Below the pieces are notes generated by a model that was not told the DNA's origin, did not search any database, and saw only the letters and a program-made list of their open reading frames with translations. Shown here piece after piece: positions 18,201 to 25,982 of a stretch of 64,000 bases of DNA; the first letter of the stretch is position 1, and each line of letters starts with the position of its first letter. The stretch covers positions 682,001 through 746,000 of the forward strand of contig NZ_NSJB01000001.1 in the NCBI RefSeq assembly GCF_002285265.1, in the 5' to 3' direction. A program made the position numbers and the translations under genes. Source of the DNA: Vandammella animalimorsus (lineage in GTDB: Bacteria; Pseudomonadota; Gammaproteobacteria; Burkholderiales; Burkholderiaceae_C).

Positions 18201-19491
18201 GCGACTTCATGCGCAAAATCACCCCGGCCAGCGAGGAGCGCAGGATTTCCGGGTCGGTAAAGCGCGCCCGGGCGGCAAAGTCCGCTTCCTCATACAGGCG
18301 GATGGCCACGCCATCGGCCACGCGGCCCGAGCGCCCGCTGCGCTGGTTGGCCGCGGCCTGGCTGATGGGTTCGACCAGCAGTTGCTCGACCTTGCTGCGA
18401 TAGCTGTAGCGCTTGACGCGCGCCGTGCCCGTATCGATCACATAGCGCACGCCGGGCACGGTCAGCGAGGTTTCGGCCACGTTGGTGGCCAGCACCACGC
18501 GCGGCGGCCCGCCGGTCTCGAACACGCGGTCTTGCTCGGCCTGCGAGAGGCGCGCAAACAGCGGCAGCACCGTGCAGTGGCGGCGCACCGGGTCGTGCGA
18601 GAGGTGTTTGTGCACGTGATCGGCCGCCTCGCGGATTTCGCGCTCGCCGGGCAGGAACACCAGAATGTCGCCGCCCGGGCGGCCTTGCCACAGCTCATCG
18701 ACGGCATCGGCGATGGCGGTATTCAAGTCCGTCTCGCGGCTTTCCTCGAACGGCCGCCAGCGGATTTCCACCGGATAGGTGCGGCCCGAGACGTACAGCA
18801 CCGGCGCAGGCCCCTTGGCCGAGGCGAAATGCTGGGCAAAGCGCTCGGCATCGATGGTGGCCGAGGTGATGATGAGCTTGAGATCGGGCCGCCGCGGCAG
18901 GATTTGCTTGAGGTAGCCCAACAAAAAGTCGATGTTCAGGCTGCGCTCGTGCGCCTCGTCGATGATGAGCGTGTCGTAGGCCTTGAGCAGTGGGTCGGTC
19001 TGCGTCTCGGCCAGCAAGATGCCATCGGTCATCAGCTTCACGCGCGCGTTCGGCCCCAGCCGGTCGTTGAAGCGCACCTTGTAGCCCACCACCTCGCCCA
19101 GCGGCGTTTGCAGCTCCTCGGCAATGCGCTTGGCCACGCTGGAGGCGGCAATGCGCCTGGGCTGGGTGTGGCCAATCCACTGCCCGCGTCGCCCATCCTT
19201 GCCGCGCTGGCCGCGCCCCAGCCCCCGGCCCAGCGCCAGGGCGATCTTGGGCAGTTGCGTGGTCTTGCCCGAGCCGGTCTCGCCACAGACGATGACGACC
19301 TGGTGCGCGCGCAGGGCGCGCTCGATCTCGTGGCGCCGCACGGACACGGGCAGGCTGTCGGGGAAGCTGATGTGCAGCGGGGCCGGTGGCGCATTCGGCA
19401 CAGCGGGCGCAGCAGACGCATGGGGCGCGGCTGGCGGCGCGGCGGCAGGGCCGGATGCGGCGTCGGTAGCAGAGTCGGAGGCGGAATTCAT
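15232..19491 (-). CDS. hrpA: ATP-dependent RNA helicase HrpA
   Basis: A 1419-residue DEAH-box helicase, a little longer than E. coli HrpA. After an Ala/Pro-rich tail, motif I GETGSGKTTQLPKI (about 70-85), DEAHERSLNIDFLLGYL, SATID and QRSGRSGRVADG mark the two RecA domains. They are followed by the ratchet/OB region and the HrpA-specific C-terminal domain (W(A)DFGELPEIMEWG). Two low-complexity insertions rich in Ala/Gly/Lys lie at about residues 550-620 and 1070-1135. HrpA rescues stalled or collided ribosomes and remodels RNA. It stands alone on the minus strand. Confidence 0.93.
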   Translation of the reverse strand: MNSASDSATDAASGPAAAPPAAPHASAAPAVPNAPPAPLHISFPDSLPVSVRRHEIERALRAHQVVIVCGETGSGKTTQLPKIALALGRGLGRGQRGKDGRRGQWIGHTQPRRIAASSVAKRIAEELQTPLGEVVGYKVRFNDRLGPNARVKLMTDGILLAETQTDPLLKAYDTLIIDEAHERSLNIDFLLGYLKQILPRRPDLKLIITSATIDAERFAQHFASAKGPAPVLYVSGRTYPVEIRWRPFEESRETDLNTAIADAVDELWQGRPGGDILVFLPGEREIREAADHVHKHLSHDPVRRHCTVLPLFARLSQAEQDRVFETGGPPRVVLATNVAETSLTVPGVRYVIDTGTARVKRYSYRSKVEQLLVEPISQAAANQRSGRSGRVADGVAIRLYEEADFAARARFTDPEILRSSLAGVILRMKSLGLGAVEEFPFLEAPSQRAITDGYQLLQELGAVDEQRELTEMGRQMARLPLDPRVARMLIEARARGALQEVLVVAAALSVQDVRDRPLDKQAQADQAHARFDDEKSEFTSYLKLWQWIHDARGGKAASLPSARQQAQAVAQAQGRGKAGRGHAALPVAQRAVAAPASPAAATAPAVPGPGPEGAAPAQATHRLSNRQYENLLRSHYINVRRVREWRDIHQQLAAAVAEQGWKLHEQNGPASYEALHLSLLAGLLGNVGFKPDEAEHYLGARGIKFYRHPGARLRKKPGRWVVAAELVETTRLYGRGMANIEPQWLEEVGAHLLKKQLLEPHWEQKAGEAVALERATLYGLLVYSGRRVPFARIDPAAAREIMIRQALVQGDYASEWERKFPFLATNRKRIAKVEELEHKSRRQDVLVDEELIYAFYDRLIPEAVCNGRQLEQWYRQERRQQPQLLELQKDELMRHEAAGITTAAFPPTIKLAGMDLNASYLHEPGNPRDGVTVTIPLYALNQVQEARADWLVPGMLGAKVQALLKSLPQRPRSRLLPLAETAGAIAKAWLEEGSFAQGDLHERLRQWVRAKTGLEIKPTDFKADMLSAHLFMNFRVVDEHGRQLGQGRNLAALKAELGQQARGAFQALAGLKLAQSEEGGKSSGEKTGEITAEKAGKDAGKNARAAAAATPTPASAAGQGKGQTPAAQSESNALGEPEQRHTSWDFGELPEIMEWGKGSRKLIGFPALVDQGDAVTIEVFDEPEAAAQVHRQGLARLFALHIKDALKYLEKNIPELQKMAVAYMLLGTLEELRAQIIAVAIELAFLQEPLPINAEQFEQRLKDGRPRLSLLAQEVARLAGQILAEYAQIVRKLKDMKGAEQAVADVRQQLERLMGKRFVQATPQAQLKHYPRYLKAMLMRLDKYREDPARDQARQGEIAPLEARYWKLLAQRKGQQDAALQDYRWLLEELRVSFFAQQLRTPQPVSVKRLEKVWAQVVA

Positions 19492-19599
19492 CGGGGGCGG
19501 ATTATCCTGCAGGCACTGCCCATGCCCGCCTTGGCAGGCAGCGCTGCTCCATACAATGCCGCGCCTTCGTCATCCCATCCCCATCAACAGCCAAGCCCC

Positions 19600-20109
19600 A
19601 TGGACACCACCCCACAGCTTTTCATGTTCTACCTCGGCGGCAGCGCCGGGCGCTCCAACATCGAGGTGCACGACGTGCAATTCGTCGCCTGCCAGCGCAT
19701 GGAGGACGCCATCCCCGCCCTCAAGGCCGCCTGGTTTGGCGACCCGGACAAAGTCCACATCGACGGCTACCAGCGCCTGAACTGGGCCGATGGCCACGCC
19801 ATCACGCTGTCGCGCGAGCCCGCCGCCGCGCAGCCGCGCCTGTACTTCGTCAACGTGGGCGGCTACCTGCCCGAACAACTGGCCGAGGCCCATGCCTTTG
19901 GCCTGTTCGTCGCCCCCGATGCCGAGACTGCCAAGGCCAAAGCCAAGGCCACGCTGCTGGCCGGGCACGCACAGCACCACAAGGACAACCTGCTGAGCGT
20001 GGACGACTGCCTGCTGCTGGCCCAGGTCGATGGCTGGCACATCCACCTGCAGCCGCAACCGGGCGGCAGCGCCCTGCCCCCGCAAATGCAGGGCTACCAC
20101 CCCATTTGA
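19600..20109 (+). CDS. DUF1543 domain protein
   Basis: A 169-residue protein matching the DUF1543 layout: MFYLGGSAGRSNIEVHDVQFV, then IPALKAAWFGDPDKVHIDGYQ and a C-terminal repeat of the same fold ending HIHLQPQ. Function unknown for the family; it is cytosolic, without signal peptide. It is transcribed away from hrpA (108 bp apart) and ends 182 bp before the DUF11 surface protein gene. No operon partner is evident. Confidence 0.8.
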   Translation: MDTTPQLFMFYLGGSAGRSNIEVHDVQFVACQRMEDAIPALKAAWFGDPDKVHIDGYQRLNWADGHAITLSREPAAAQPRLYFVNVGGYLPEQLAEAHAFGLFVAPDAETAKAKAKATLLAGHAQHHKDNLLSVDDCLLLAQVDGWHIHLQPQPGGSALPPQMQGYHPI

Positions 20110-20291
20110 GCAACTGTGCGCGCCTTGCGCGGCAAAGCACCATCCATGCAGGGCATGCACAGTCGCGCATGTTGCAACTGTGTGGTTTTGCAAACAATGC
20201 AGCCCCTGGCTTCCAAGCTACGGGCAAGCCCGATATATTGCTTGTTCGCAACCTTTTACAACAGCTTCAATATTTCAGGGGGAACTTTCAC

Positions 20292-23200
20292 ATGAAAAAA
20301 AGAAGCAAGCATGCGCTGCGCGCCGTCGGCATCGCCGCCGCATGGGCCGCGATGGCCGGTGCCGCGCACGCCGACACCGTATTGCTGGGGATCAACCTGG
20401 ACCCCGGCTCGATCAACGGCCTGACGCTGGAGCCCCACCAGATCAAGGTGGTCATCAAGAATGAACCTTCGCTGCCAGGCACGGCCACCAACGCGCCGGT
20501 CGAGCTGAAGCTGCCCCCCAACCTTGGGGGCCTGAAGCTGGTCTCCAGCGGCGCGGCCAACTGCACCACTGCGCCCATCACCGTGCCGAGCAGCACGGGC
20601 GCTGGCCACACCGTCTCCTGGACCATTGCCTCGCTGGCACCGAACGCCAGCTGTGAATACGTCTTCGAAGCAGCGCCGTTGGCGGTCGGCTCTTACGCCT
20701 TTGCAGCGCAAGTGGCCACCGGCCCGGCAGACAGCCAGCAGGCCGGCGCCAGCGACCCGGTGCTGGTGGACAGCAACCGCACCGTGGCCGTCAAGCCCGT
20801 GGCGCTGAAGGTGGAAAAAACCATTGTGCAAATCAATGGCCAACCCGCCACGCCATCTGCCGATCCTGATCTGAATGGCATCAAGGCCTTTCAGGCCGGC
20901 TATGGCCAGCCTGTGCGCTACCAGCTGCGTTTCACCAACGCATCGGACGTGCCGCTGAACCTGGGCGAGCTCAACGACTACTGGGCCGATTACGAATACC
21001 CCATTGGCCGCGGCACCCGCTGGCTGAGTCACCACCGCCCGGTGAGCTCCACCACCACCAACGCCAGCTGCGCCGTGGAGCACAACACGCCTCAACCGCC
21101 GGGCACAGCCACGCAATCGGTCTGCCCTGAAGCGGTCGAGAACGACCCGAACATTGCCAACATCGTGCTCAATGGCGGCCAAGGCACAGACCTGCGCCCC
21201 ATCGAGGTGCCGCGCCCCATGAGCGGCGTGATGCTGGCCGCGGGCGAGACCATGGTGCTGGAGTACGACCGCACCTACCAGCCTTCGGACTGTGGCGAAT
21301 CGCTGCTGCGCAACGGCCTGGAGTGGGAAGTCAACAAATACTCCAACAGCGCCCAGTCCATGCAGGTGCAATGGCAAGGCAATGGCAATGGCACCGATGA
21401 GGTGTTCCTGGCCCTGCCCATGGGCGGCAGCGGGGCATGTGAGGCCGTCGAGCTGAACCTCCAGGCGACGAAAAAGCTGGTGGAAATCAACGGCCAGGCC
21501 GTCACCGGCACTGGCACGCAGGCCCTGCCCAACCCTGGCCCAGGTGCAGAGTCCACTGCGGTGTTTGAAATCAAGGTCACCAACGGGCACACGCCATCGC
21601 TGGAGAACTACCTGGCCCGGCCCAACACGCCCAATGACATTCTGTTCACGCTGTACGACCTGTACCGCACGGGCAACTTTGGCACAGCGCCGAGCTTCCA
21701 CCCCAACGACTCCCTGCAGGAGCAAATCAAGGTGGAAAGCTGCACCAGCAGCATCGCGGGCAAGGCCTGCGCACTGCGCAATCCGGCAGCGCATGGCTTT
21801 GCCCCCGGCAACCCGGACCACGGCAAGGACTGGGGCCCGACTGTCAGCGGCAGTGGCTCGGCCATGTGGGATCAGATTTCCCTGGAGCTGAACGAGACCG
21901 TCACGCTGCGCCTGGCCGTGAAATACCGCCACAACCCCGGTACCGCAGCCCCGCTGTGCCGCAAGAACATCAACACCTTGGTCAATGCGCTGAACGTCGA
22001 GGCCGTCAAGCGCCTGCCTGAGGACCAGGGCATTGTGTTCTCCGGCAAGATCGAATCCGACGGCGCGCCCGCCGACTCGCCCACCGGCACCCACCAAACC
22101 CCGCTGGAGCTGCTGGCCGATCTGCCCATTTGCGTGTCCATGACAGCGCAAAAGGACGCAGTGATCACCACCGCCCCGCACGATGTGGAGTTCAGGCTGA
22201 GATTCACCAACTCCACCAGCGCCAACACCGGCCTGATCAGCCCAGTGGGCAGCGCCGTCAACCCGCTCAAGCAGGTGGTGCTCAGCGATCCGCTGCCCGC
22301 CAGCTTCAAGGCCGATGCCAATGGCGTGAGCTGTCAGGTCATCAAAGGCAATGCCGTGCTGCCCAACCCGCCGGTCTCGGCAGCCAACATCGGCGCCAAC
22401 AACGAGTTCAAGGTCACCGTCCCTGAAATCGAGGATGGCGCAGAGATCAGCTGCACCATCACGGGCAAGGATCAGACTGCCGGCCTGCACGAGAACACCA
22501 CTCGCGCCGACGTCGATCCCCACAACGGTGCGGGCACTGGCCCCACTTACCTCGATCCATTTGGCTTCAACGCCAGCAAGGACACCTACCTGATCTCCGG
22601 CCCGCAGCTCAAGCTGGACAAGACCGTGCAAGGCCCGCTGCAGCCCGGCGGCGAGATCACCTGGACCATCGTGGCCAGCAACATCAGCGCTTCGCCCACC
22701 AACGGCACCATCAATGACACCGTGCCCGCCATGTTCGAGTCCTTCACCTGGACTTGCGCCAGCACCGGCACGGCCGGCGGCTCCTGCGCCACGGCCAATG
22801 GCGCGGGCGCAGGTGGCGAGACGATCTCGGTTGGCGCCGTCATCCCGGCGGCCACCAGCAGCACCGCCGTGGGTGAGATCACCCTGACCGTCAAGGGCAA
22901 GCTGCCCGCTGGCCAGTTGCCGACCCAGGTTGACAACAGCGCCACGCTGGAGCTGCCGCCAGGCGCTGGCTGTATCGACCCGGCCACCAACCAGTCCGCG
23001 ACCCCGCCTTGCAAGGCCGATGTCAGCATTGGCGCCACCTTGGTGGCACTGAGCAAGACGGCCCTGCCCGCTGGCACTACCAGCTACACCCCAGGCAGTG
23101 AGGTGAAGTTCGCCGTCGAGGTGCGCAACCTCAGCACCACCGGCCAGGCCTCCGTGCGCTTGCAGGATGCACTGCCCGCAGGCACCAGCGTGATGAGCTG

Positions 23201-24398
23201 GGAGTGCGTGGACCAAGCCAACAACGCCTGTGGCAATGGCGCAGGCGCCCTGGATCTGCCCGCCCTGGTGCTGGCCCCAGATGCGCGCCAGACCTACACG
23301 GTGACAGTGCAAGTGCCTGCCGGCTTCACCGGCAATCTGGAGAACATCGCACGCTTGACGCCGCCTGCAGACGGCTTCTGCCAGGTGGCTGGGGGCATCC
23401 AGCCTGCAGGCCAGGCTTGCGAGGCCCCGGTCAGCCTGACGCCAGCCGCCCTGCCGCCACCGCCGCCGGCATCCGTGCTGCGCATCACCAAGACCACCGC
23501 CAGCACACAGTTGCAGCCCGGCGGCACCGCCCAGTTCACCGTGCAAGTGCACAACACTGGCACTGCGGCAGTGAATGCGGTGCAACTCAGTGACGCCATG
23601 CCCACCGGCATTGCCAGCCAGACCTGGACCTGCGCGGCCGCCCCGGCTGGCAGCTGCTCCAGCGCCGCAGGCAGTGGCGCCATCAACCTGACGCTGGATC
23701 TGCCCGCTGGCGCCACGGCCACCATCGCCATCACGGCCACGGCCGAAGCCGCCAACTTGCCGGCCCAAGTCGTCAACACGGCCCGCATCACGCCCCCTGC
23801 TGGCGCGACTTGCGACCCCGCTTCCTGCGAGGCCAACGCCCAGGTGCCGACCTCCACTGGCCCTGTCCCCATCCCATCGGACGGCGTCGTGACCTTGAGC
23901 AAGACGGCCAGCAGCACCAGCGTTGTGGCAGGCGGCAAGATCACCTTTGACCTGGTGGTCTCGGCCAGCGGCGGGCGTGACTCGCACGGTGTGCGCATTC
24001 AGGACCCCTTGGCAGCAGGCATCGCCAGCCAGACATGGCGCTGCACCACAGCCACTGGCGGCGCCAGCTGCCCCACGCCCGATCAAGGCAGTGGCGCGCT
24101 CGATGCCGTGCTGAGCCAACTGCCCAGCGGCGGCCAGGTCCGCTTCCAGATCGAAGCCACTACCGATGCGGCCTTGCCTGTGGGCAGCCAGGTGATCAAC
24201 GTCGCCAGGCTGAGCAATCTGCCCAGCAACGTGACCTGCGCCCCAACGGCGACCTGCGAGGCCAGCAATGCTGCCGCGCCAGTCGTGATCGCTGCGCCCA
24301 GCCCCACGGGCACGGTGCCTGTGCCCGTGGGCGCGCCCTGGATGCTGGCCCTGCTGGCGCTGTGCATGGCCGGCCTGGCCCGCCGTCAGCGCCGCTGA
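20292..24398 (+). CDS. Large DUF11-repeat surface protein with C-terminal sorting tail
   Basis: A 1368-residue secreted protein. A Sec signal peptide ends at about residue 27 (AAWAAMAGAAHA). The body is made of immunoglobulin-like DUF11 repeats; the last four begin near residues 773 (LKLDKTV), 917 (LVALSKTA), 1062 (LRITKTT) and 1200 (VTLSKTAS), and each carries W-x-C and further paired cysteines. The end (VPVGAPWMLALLALCMAGLARRQRR) has the motif-hydrophobic helix-Arg cluster layout of IPTL/PEP-CTERM sorting tails, although the motif itself is atypical. The ribosome site is strong (AGGGGGA), and a strong terminator follows, so it is a single-gene unit. A cell-surface or exopolysaccharide-linked role is inferred. 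Confidence 0.8.
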   Translation: MKKRSKHALRAVGIAAAWAAMAGAAHADTVLLGINLDPGSINGLTLEPHQIKVVIKNEPSLPGTATNAPVELKLPPNLGGLKLVSSGAANCTTAPITVPSSTGAGHTVSWTIASLAPNASCEYVFEAAPLAVGSYAFAAQVATGPADSQQAGASDPVLVDSNRTVAVKPVALKVEKTIVQINGQPATPSADPDLNGIKAFQAGYGQPVRYQLRFTNASDVPLNLGELNDYWADYEYPIGRGTRWLSHHRPVSSTTTNASCAVEHNTPQPPGTATQSVCPEAVENDPNIANIVLNGGQGTDLRPIEVPRPMSGVMLAAGETMVLEYDRTYQPSDCGESLLRNGLEWEVNKYSNSAQSMQVQWQGNGNGTDEVFLALPMGGSGACEAVELNLQATKKLVEINGQAVTGTGTQALPNPGPGAESTAVFEIKVTNGHTPSLENYLARPNTPNDILFTLYDLYRTGNFGTAPSFHPNDSLQEQIKVESCTSSIAGKACALRNPAAHGFAPGNPDHGKDWGPTVSGSGSAMWDQISLELNETVTLRLAVKYRHNPGTAAPLCRKNINTLVNALNVEAVKRLPEDQGIVFSGKIESDGAPADSPTGTHQTPLELLADLPICVSMTAQKDAVITTAPHDVEFRLRFTNSTSANTGLISPVGSAVNPLKQVVLSDPLPASFKADANGVSCQVIKGNAVLPNPPVSAANIGANNEFKVTVPEIEDGAEISCTITGKDQTAGLHENTTRADVDPHNGAGTGPTYLDPFGFNASKDTYLISGPQLKLDKTVQGPLQPGGEITWTIVASNISASPTNGTINDTVPAMFESFTWTCASTGTAGGSCATANGAGAGGETISVGAVIPAATSSTAVGEITLTVKGKLPAGQLPTQVDNSATLELPPGAGCIDPATNQSATPPCKADVSIGATLVALSKTALPAGTTSYTPGSEVKFAVEVRNLSTTGQASVRLQDALPAGTSVMSWECVDQANNACGNGAGALDLPALVLAPDARQTYTVTVQVPAGFTGNLENIARLTPPADGFCQVAGGIQPAGQACEAPVSLTPAALPPPPPASVLRITKTTASTQLQPGGTAQFTVQVHNTGTAAVNAVQLSDAMPTGIASQTWTCAAAPAGSCSSAAGSGAINLTLDLPAGATATIAITATAEAANLPAQVVNTARITPPAGATCDPASCEANAQVPTSTGPVPIPSDGVVTLSKTASSTSVVAGGKITFDLVVSASGGRDSHGVRIQDPLAAGIASQTWRCTTATGGASCPTPDQGSGALDAVLSQLPSGGQVRFQIEATTDAALPVGSQVINVARLSNLPSNVTCAPTATCEASNAAAPVVIAAPSPTGTVPVPVGAPWMLALLALCMAGLARRQRR

Positions 24399-24443
24399 AG
24401 GCAGCGCCCCCCGGCAGGCCGCAGCGCCTGCCGGCTCTGATAC

Positions 24444-24475
24444 AAAACCCGGCCCTTTTCAGGGCCGGGTTTTTT
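24444..24475 (+). terminator. Strong intrinsic terminator after DUF11 gene
   Basis: A perfect 12-bp stem (AAAACCCGGCCC with GGGCCGGGTTTT) around a 6-nt loop runs straight into a six-T tract, 45 bp after the DUF11 stop codon. It is a textbook intrinsic terminator. Confidence 0.93.
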
Positions 24476-24622
24476 CATGCCTGCCGGCGCGCCTGCAAGC
24501 GGCTGCCCACCAGCTTGACAACGTGACAGCGCCACGCAGAAAAATCCATTACCCTTGCCGCCCGGCCGCTGGCGCATGGGCTTGTCCATCCGCACACGGC
24601 CCCATGACGGAAGAAACCCGCG

Positions 24623-25279
24623 ATGACTCTGCCCCCTCCCGCCCCCCGCCGCCTGGCCCACACCCGCCAGAGCACATTCCACGGCTATCAGCGCGACGAT
24701 GGCCTGTGGGACATCGAAGCGGAAATGGTCGACACCAAGCCCTTCGAGTTCGCATTGGCCGATGGCAGCGGCCTGCCGCCCGGGCAGGCGCTGCACCGCA
24801 TGCTGATCCGCCTGACCATCGACCACCAGCTGGTGGTGCGCGACATCGCCACGCGCATGGGCAATTTTCCGCACGGCTCCTGCCACGAGGCCGACCAGCA
24901 CATGCGCAAGATGATTGGCAGCACCATGGCCAAGGGCTGGCGCAAAAGCATCGACGCCCACCTGGGCGGCGTGCAGGGCTGCACGCACATGCGCGAGCTG
25001 CTCTACAACATGGCCACGGCGGCCTACCAAACCCTGGCCCCCATGGCATTGGCGCATTTCCACGGCCTGCCGCCCGATGCCAACCGGCCGCCGCCGCCAC
25101 ACCTGGGCGGCTGCATGACCTGGGATTTCAACGGTCAGGCCGTGGCGCAGCTGTACCCGGTGTACTTTCAATGGCCGGCCCGCATGGCCAACGCGGCCAG
25201 CAGCGCAGCCCACGGCGCGCAGCCGCAGGGCAATGCCCCAGCCCAGCCGCCGGATGCTGCGGATCTGGATGTGAGCTAA
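24623..25279 (+). CDS. DUF2889 family protein
   Basis: A 218-residue protein of the DUF2889 family. Landmarks are HTRQSTFHGYQRDDGLWDIE at residues 13-32, MLIRLTIDHQLVVRDI, and GCTHMRELLYNMATAAYQT. Conserved His and Cys residues (e.g. CxH-type GCTHM) suggest a possible metal or cofactor site, but no activity is known. The C-terminal 30 residues are Ala/Pro/Gln-rich. No signal peptide. It is a single gene after the DUF11 terminator. Confidence 0.85.
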   Translation: MTLPPPAPRRLAHTRQSTFHGYQRDDGLWDIEAEMVDTKPFEFALADGSGLPPGQALHRMLIRLTIDHQLVVRDIATRMGNFPHGSCHEADQHMRKMIGSTMAKGWRKSIDAHLGGVQGCTHMRELLYNMATAAYQTLAPMALAHFHGLPPDANRPPPPHLGGCMTWDFNGQAVAQLYPVYFQWPARMANAASSAAHGAQPQGNAPAQPPDAADLDVS

Positions 25280-25364
25280 AGCGCCGCGCGCCAGCGCATG
25301 CGCTTCTCGAACGTGGACAAATCCAAGCCTGGCCGCTGACTGGCATCGCCGTCTCGCAAGTGGC

Positions 25365-25490
25365 TCTCGTCATGCCCGCGAAGGCGGGCATCCAGCGACA
25401 CCCTCGCGCACGAGAAGGGGATTGGCCAACGGCAGCGCCGCCCTTGTCAGCGTCGCGGCTGGACACCCGCCTTCGCGGGTGTGACGAGAG
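25365..25490. repeat. Short inverted-repeat element (126 bp)
   Basis: The ends CTCTCGTCATGCCCGCGAAG (25365 onward) and the complement of 25455-25490 match closely over about 36 bp. Each arm also contains its own hairpin (CCCGC-GAAG-GCGGG and the mirrored CCCGC-CTTC-GCGGG). The element sits between the convergent DUF2889 and thioredoxin genes. It has the look of a small MITE or REP-like repeat and may also act as a two-way terminator. Confidence 0.6.
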
Positions 25491-25535
25491 AAGGCGGCGC
25501 TTGCAGGAGCTGTCTTCATGAGAATCGAAGCCGCT

Positions 25536-25982
25536 CTATACCTTACCCGGCTCGTTACCCGGCGCCTTACCCGGCTCGTTACCCGGCGCGTCACCCAGCA
25601 TGGCCTGCAGGGCGCGCCAGGCCTGTTGCTCCAGCGGCTGGGGGCTGCTGGGGCGCGTGGGCTGCGCGCCCAGGGCCGCGCCCTCTTGCAGCAAGCGGCT
25701 CAGCACGGCCGCCTGCGGCACGATGCTGCCCCAGAACAGCAGCTGCTGGCCGCGGCCCAGCGCAATGGTCGGGAAGGTGTCGATGTCCAGCGCGCCCAGG
25801 GCGTCGCTGGTGGCCGGCTCTTCCACGTCCAGCCAGGCCAGCTGCACCTGGGGATGGCTGCTGCGCAGCCGCTCAAAGACGGACTCGAACTCGCGGCACA
25901 CGCCGCACCAGGCGGCGCACAGGCCGATCAGGCGCAACGGCGCAGCGGCGGCGGCGCCATCCACATCGGGTTCATTCGCCAC
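25536..25982 (-). CDS. Thioredoxin-family protein (WCGVC)
   Basis: A 148-residue thioredoxin-fold protein. The redox motif is WCGVC (in [19 protein letters not shown]), and the cis-Pro strand is [11 protein letters not shown]. The Pro in the active site differs from canonical thioredoxin (WCGPC), which should raise or lower its redox potential. The C-terminus ends with two copies of a PGNEPGK unit encoded by a 24-bp DNA duplication (about 25541-25588). The likely start is the GTG at 25982, overlapping the ftsK stop by 11 bp. A function next to trxB would be logical but is not shown. Confidence 0.75.
   Translation of the reverse strand: MANEPDVDGAAAAAPLRLIGLCAAWCGVCREFESVFERLRSSHPQVQLAWLDVEEPATSDALGALDIDTFPTIALGRGQQLLFWGSIVPQAAVLSRLLQEGAALGAQPTRPSSPQPLEQQAWRALQAMLGDAPGNEPGKAPGNEPGKV

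Noticed and set aside
20256-24119. Very long minus-strand frame opposite the DUF11 gene
   Set aside because: Mirror frame of a GC-rich repeat gene; translation is Gly/Ala/Arg/His-rich with no domain.
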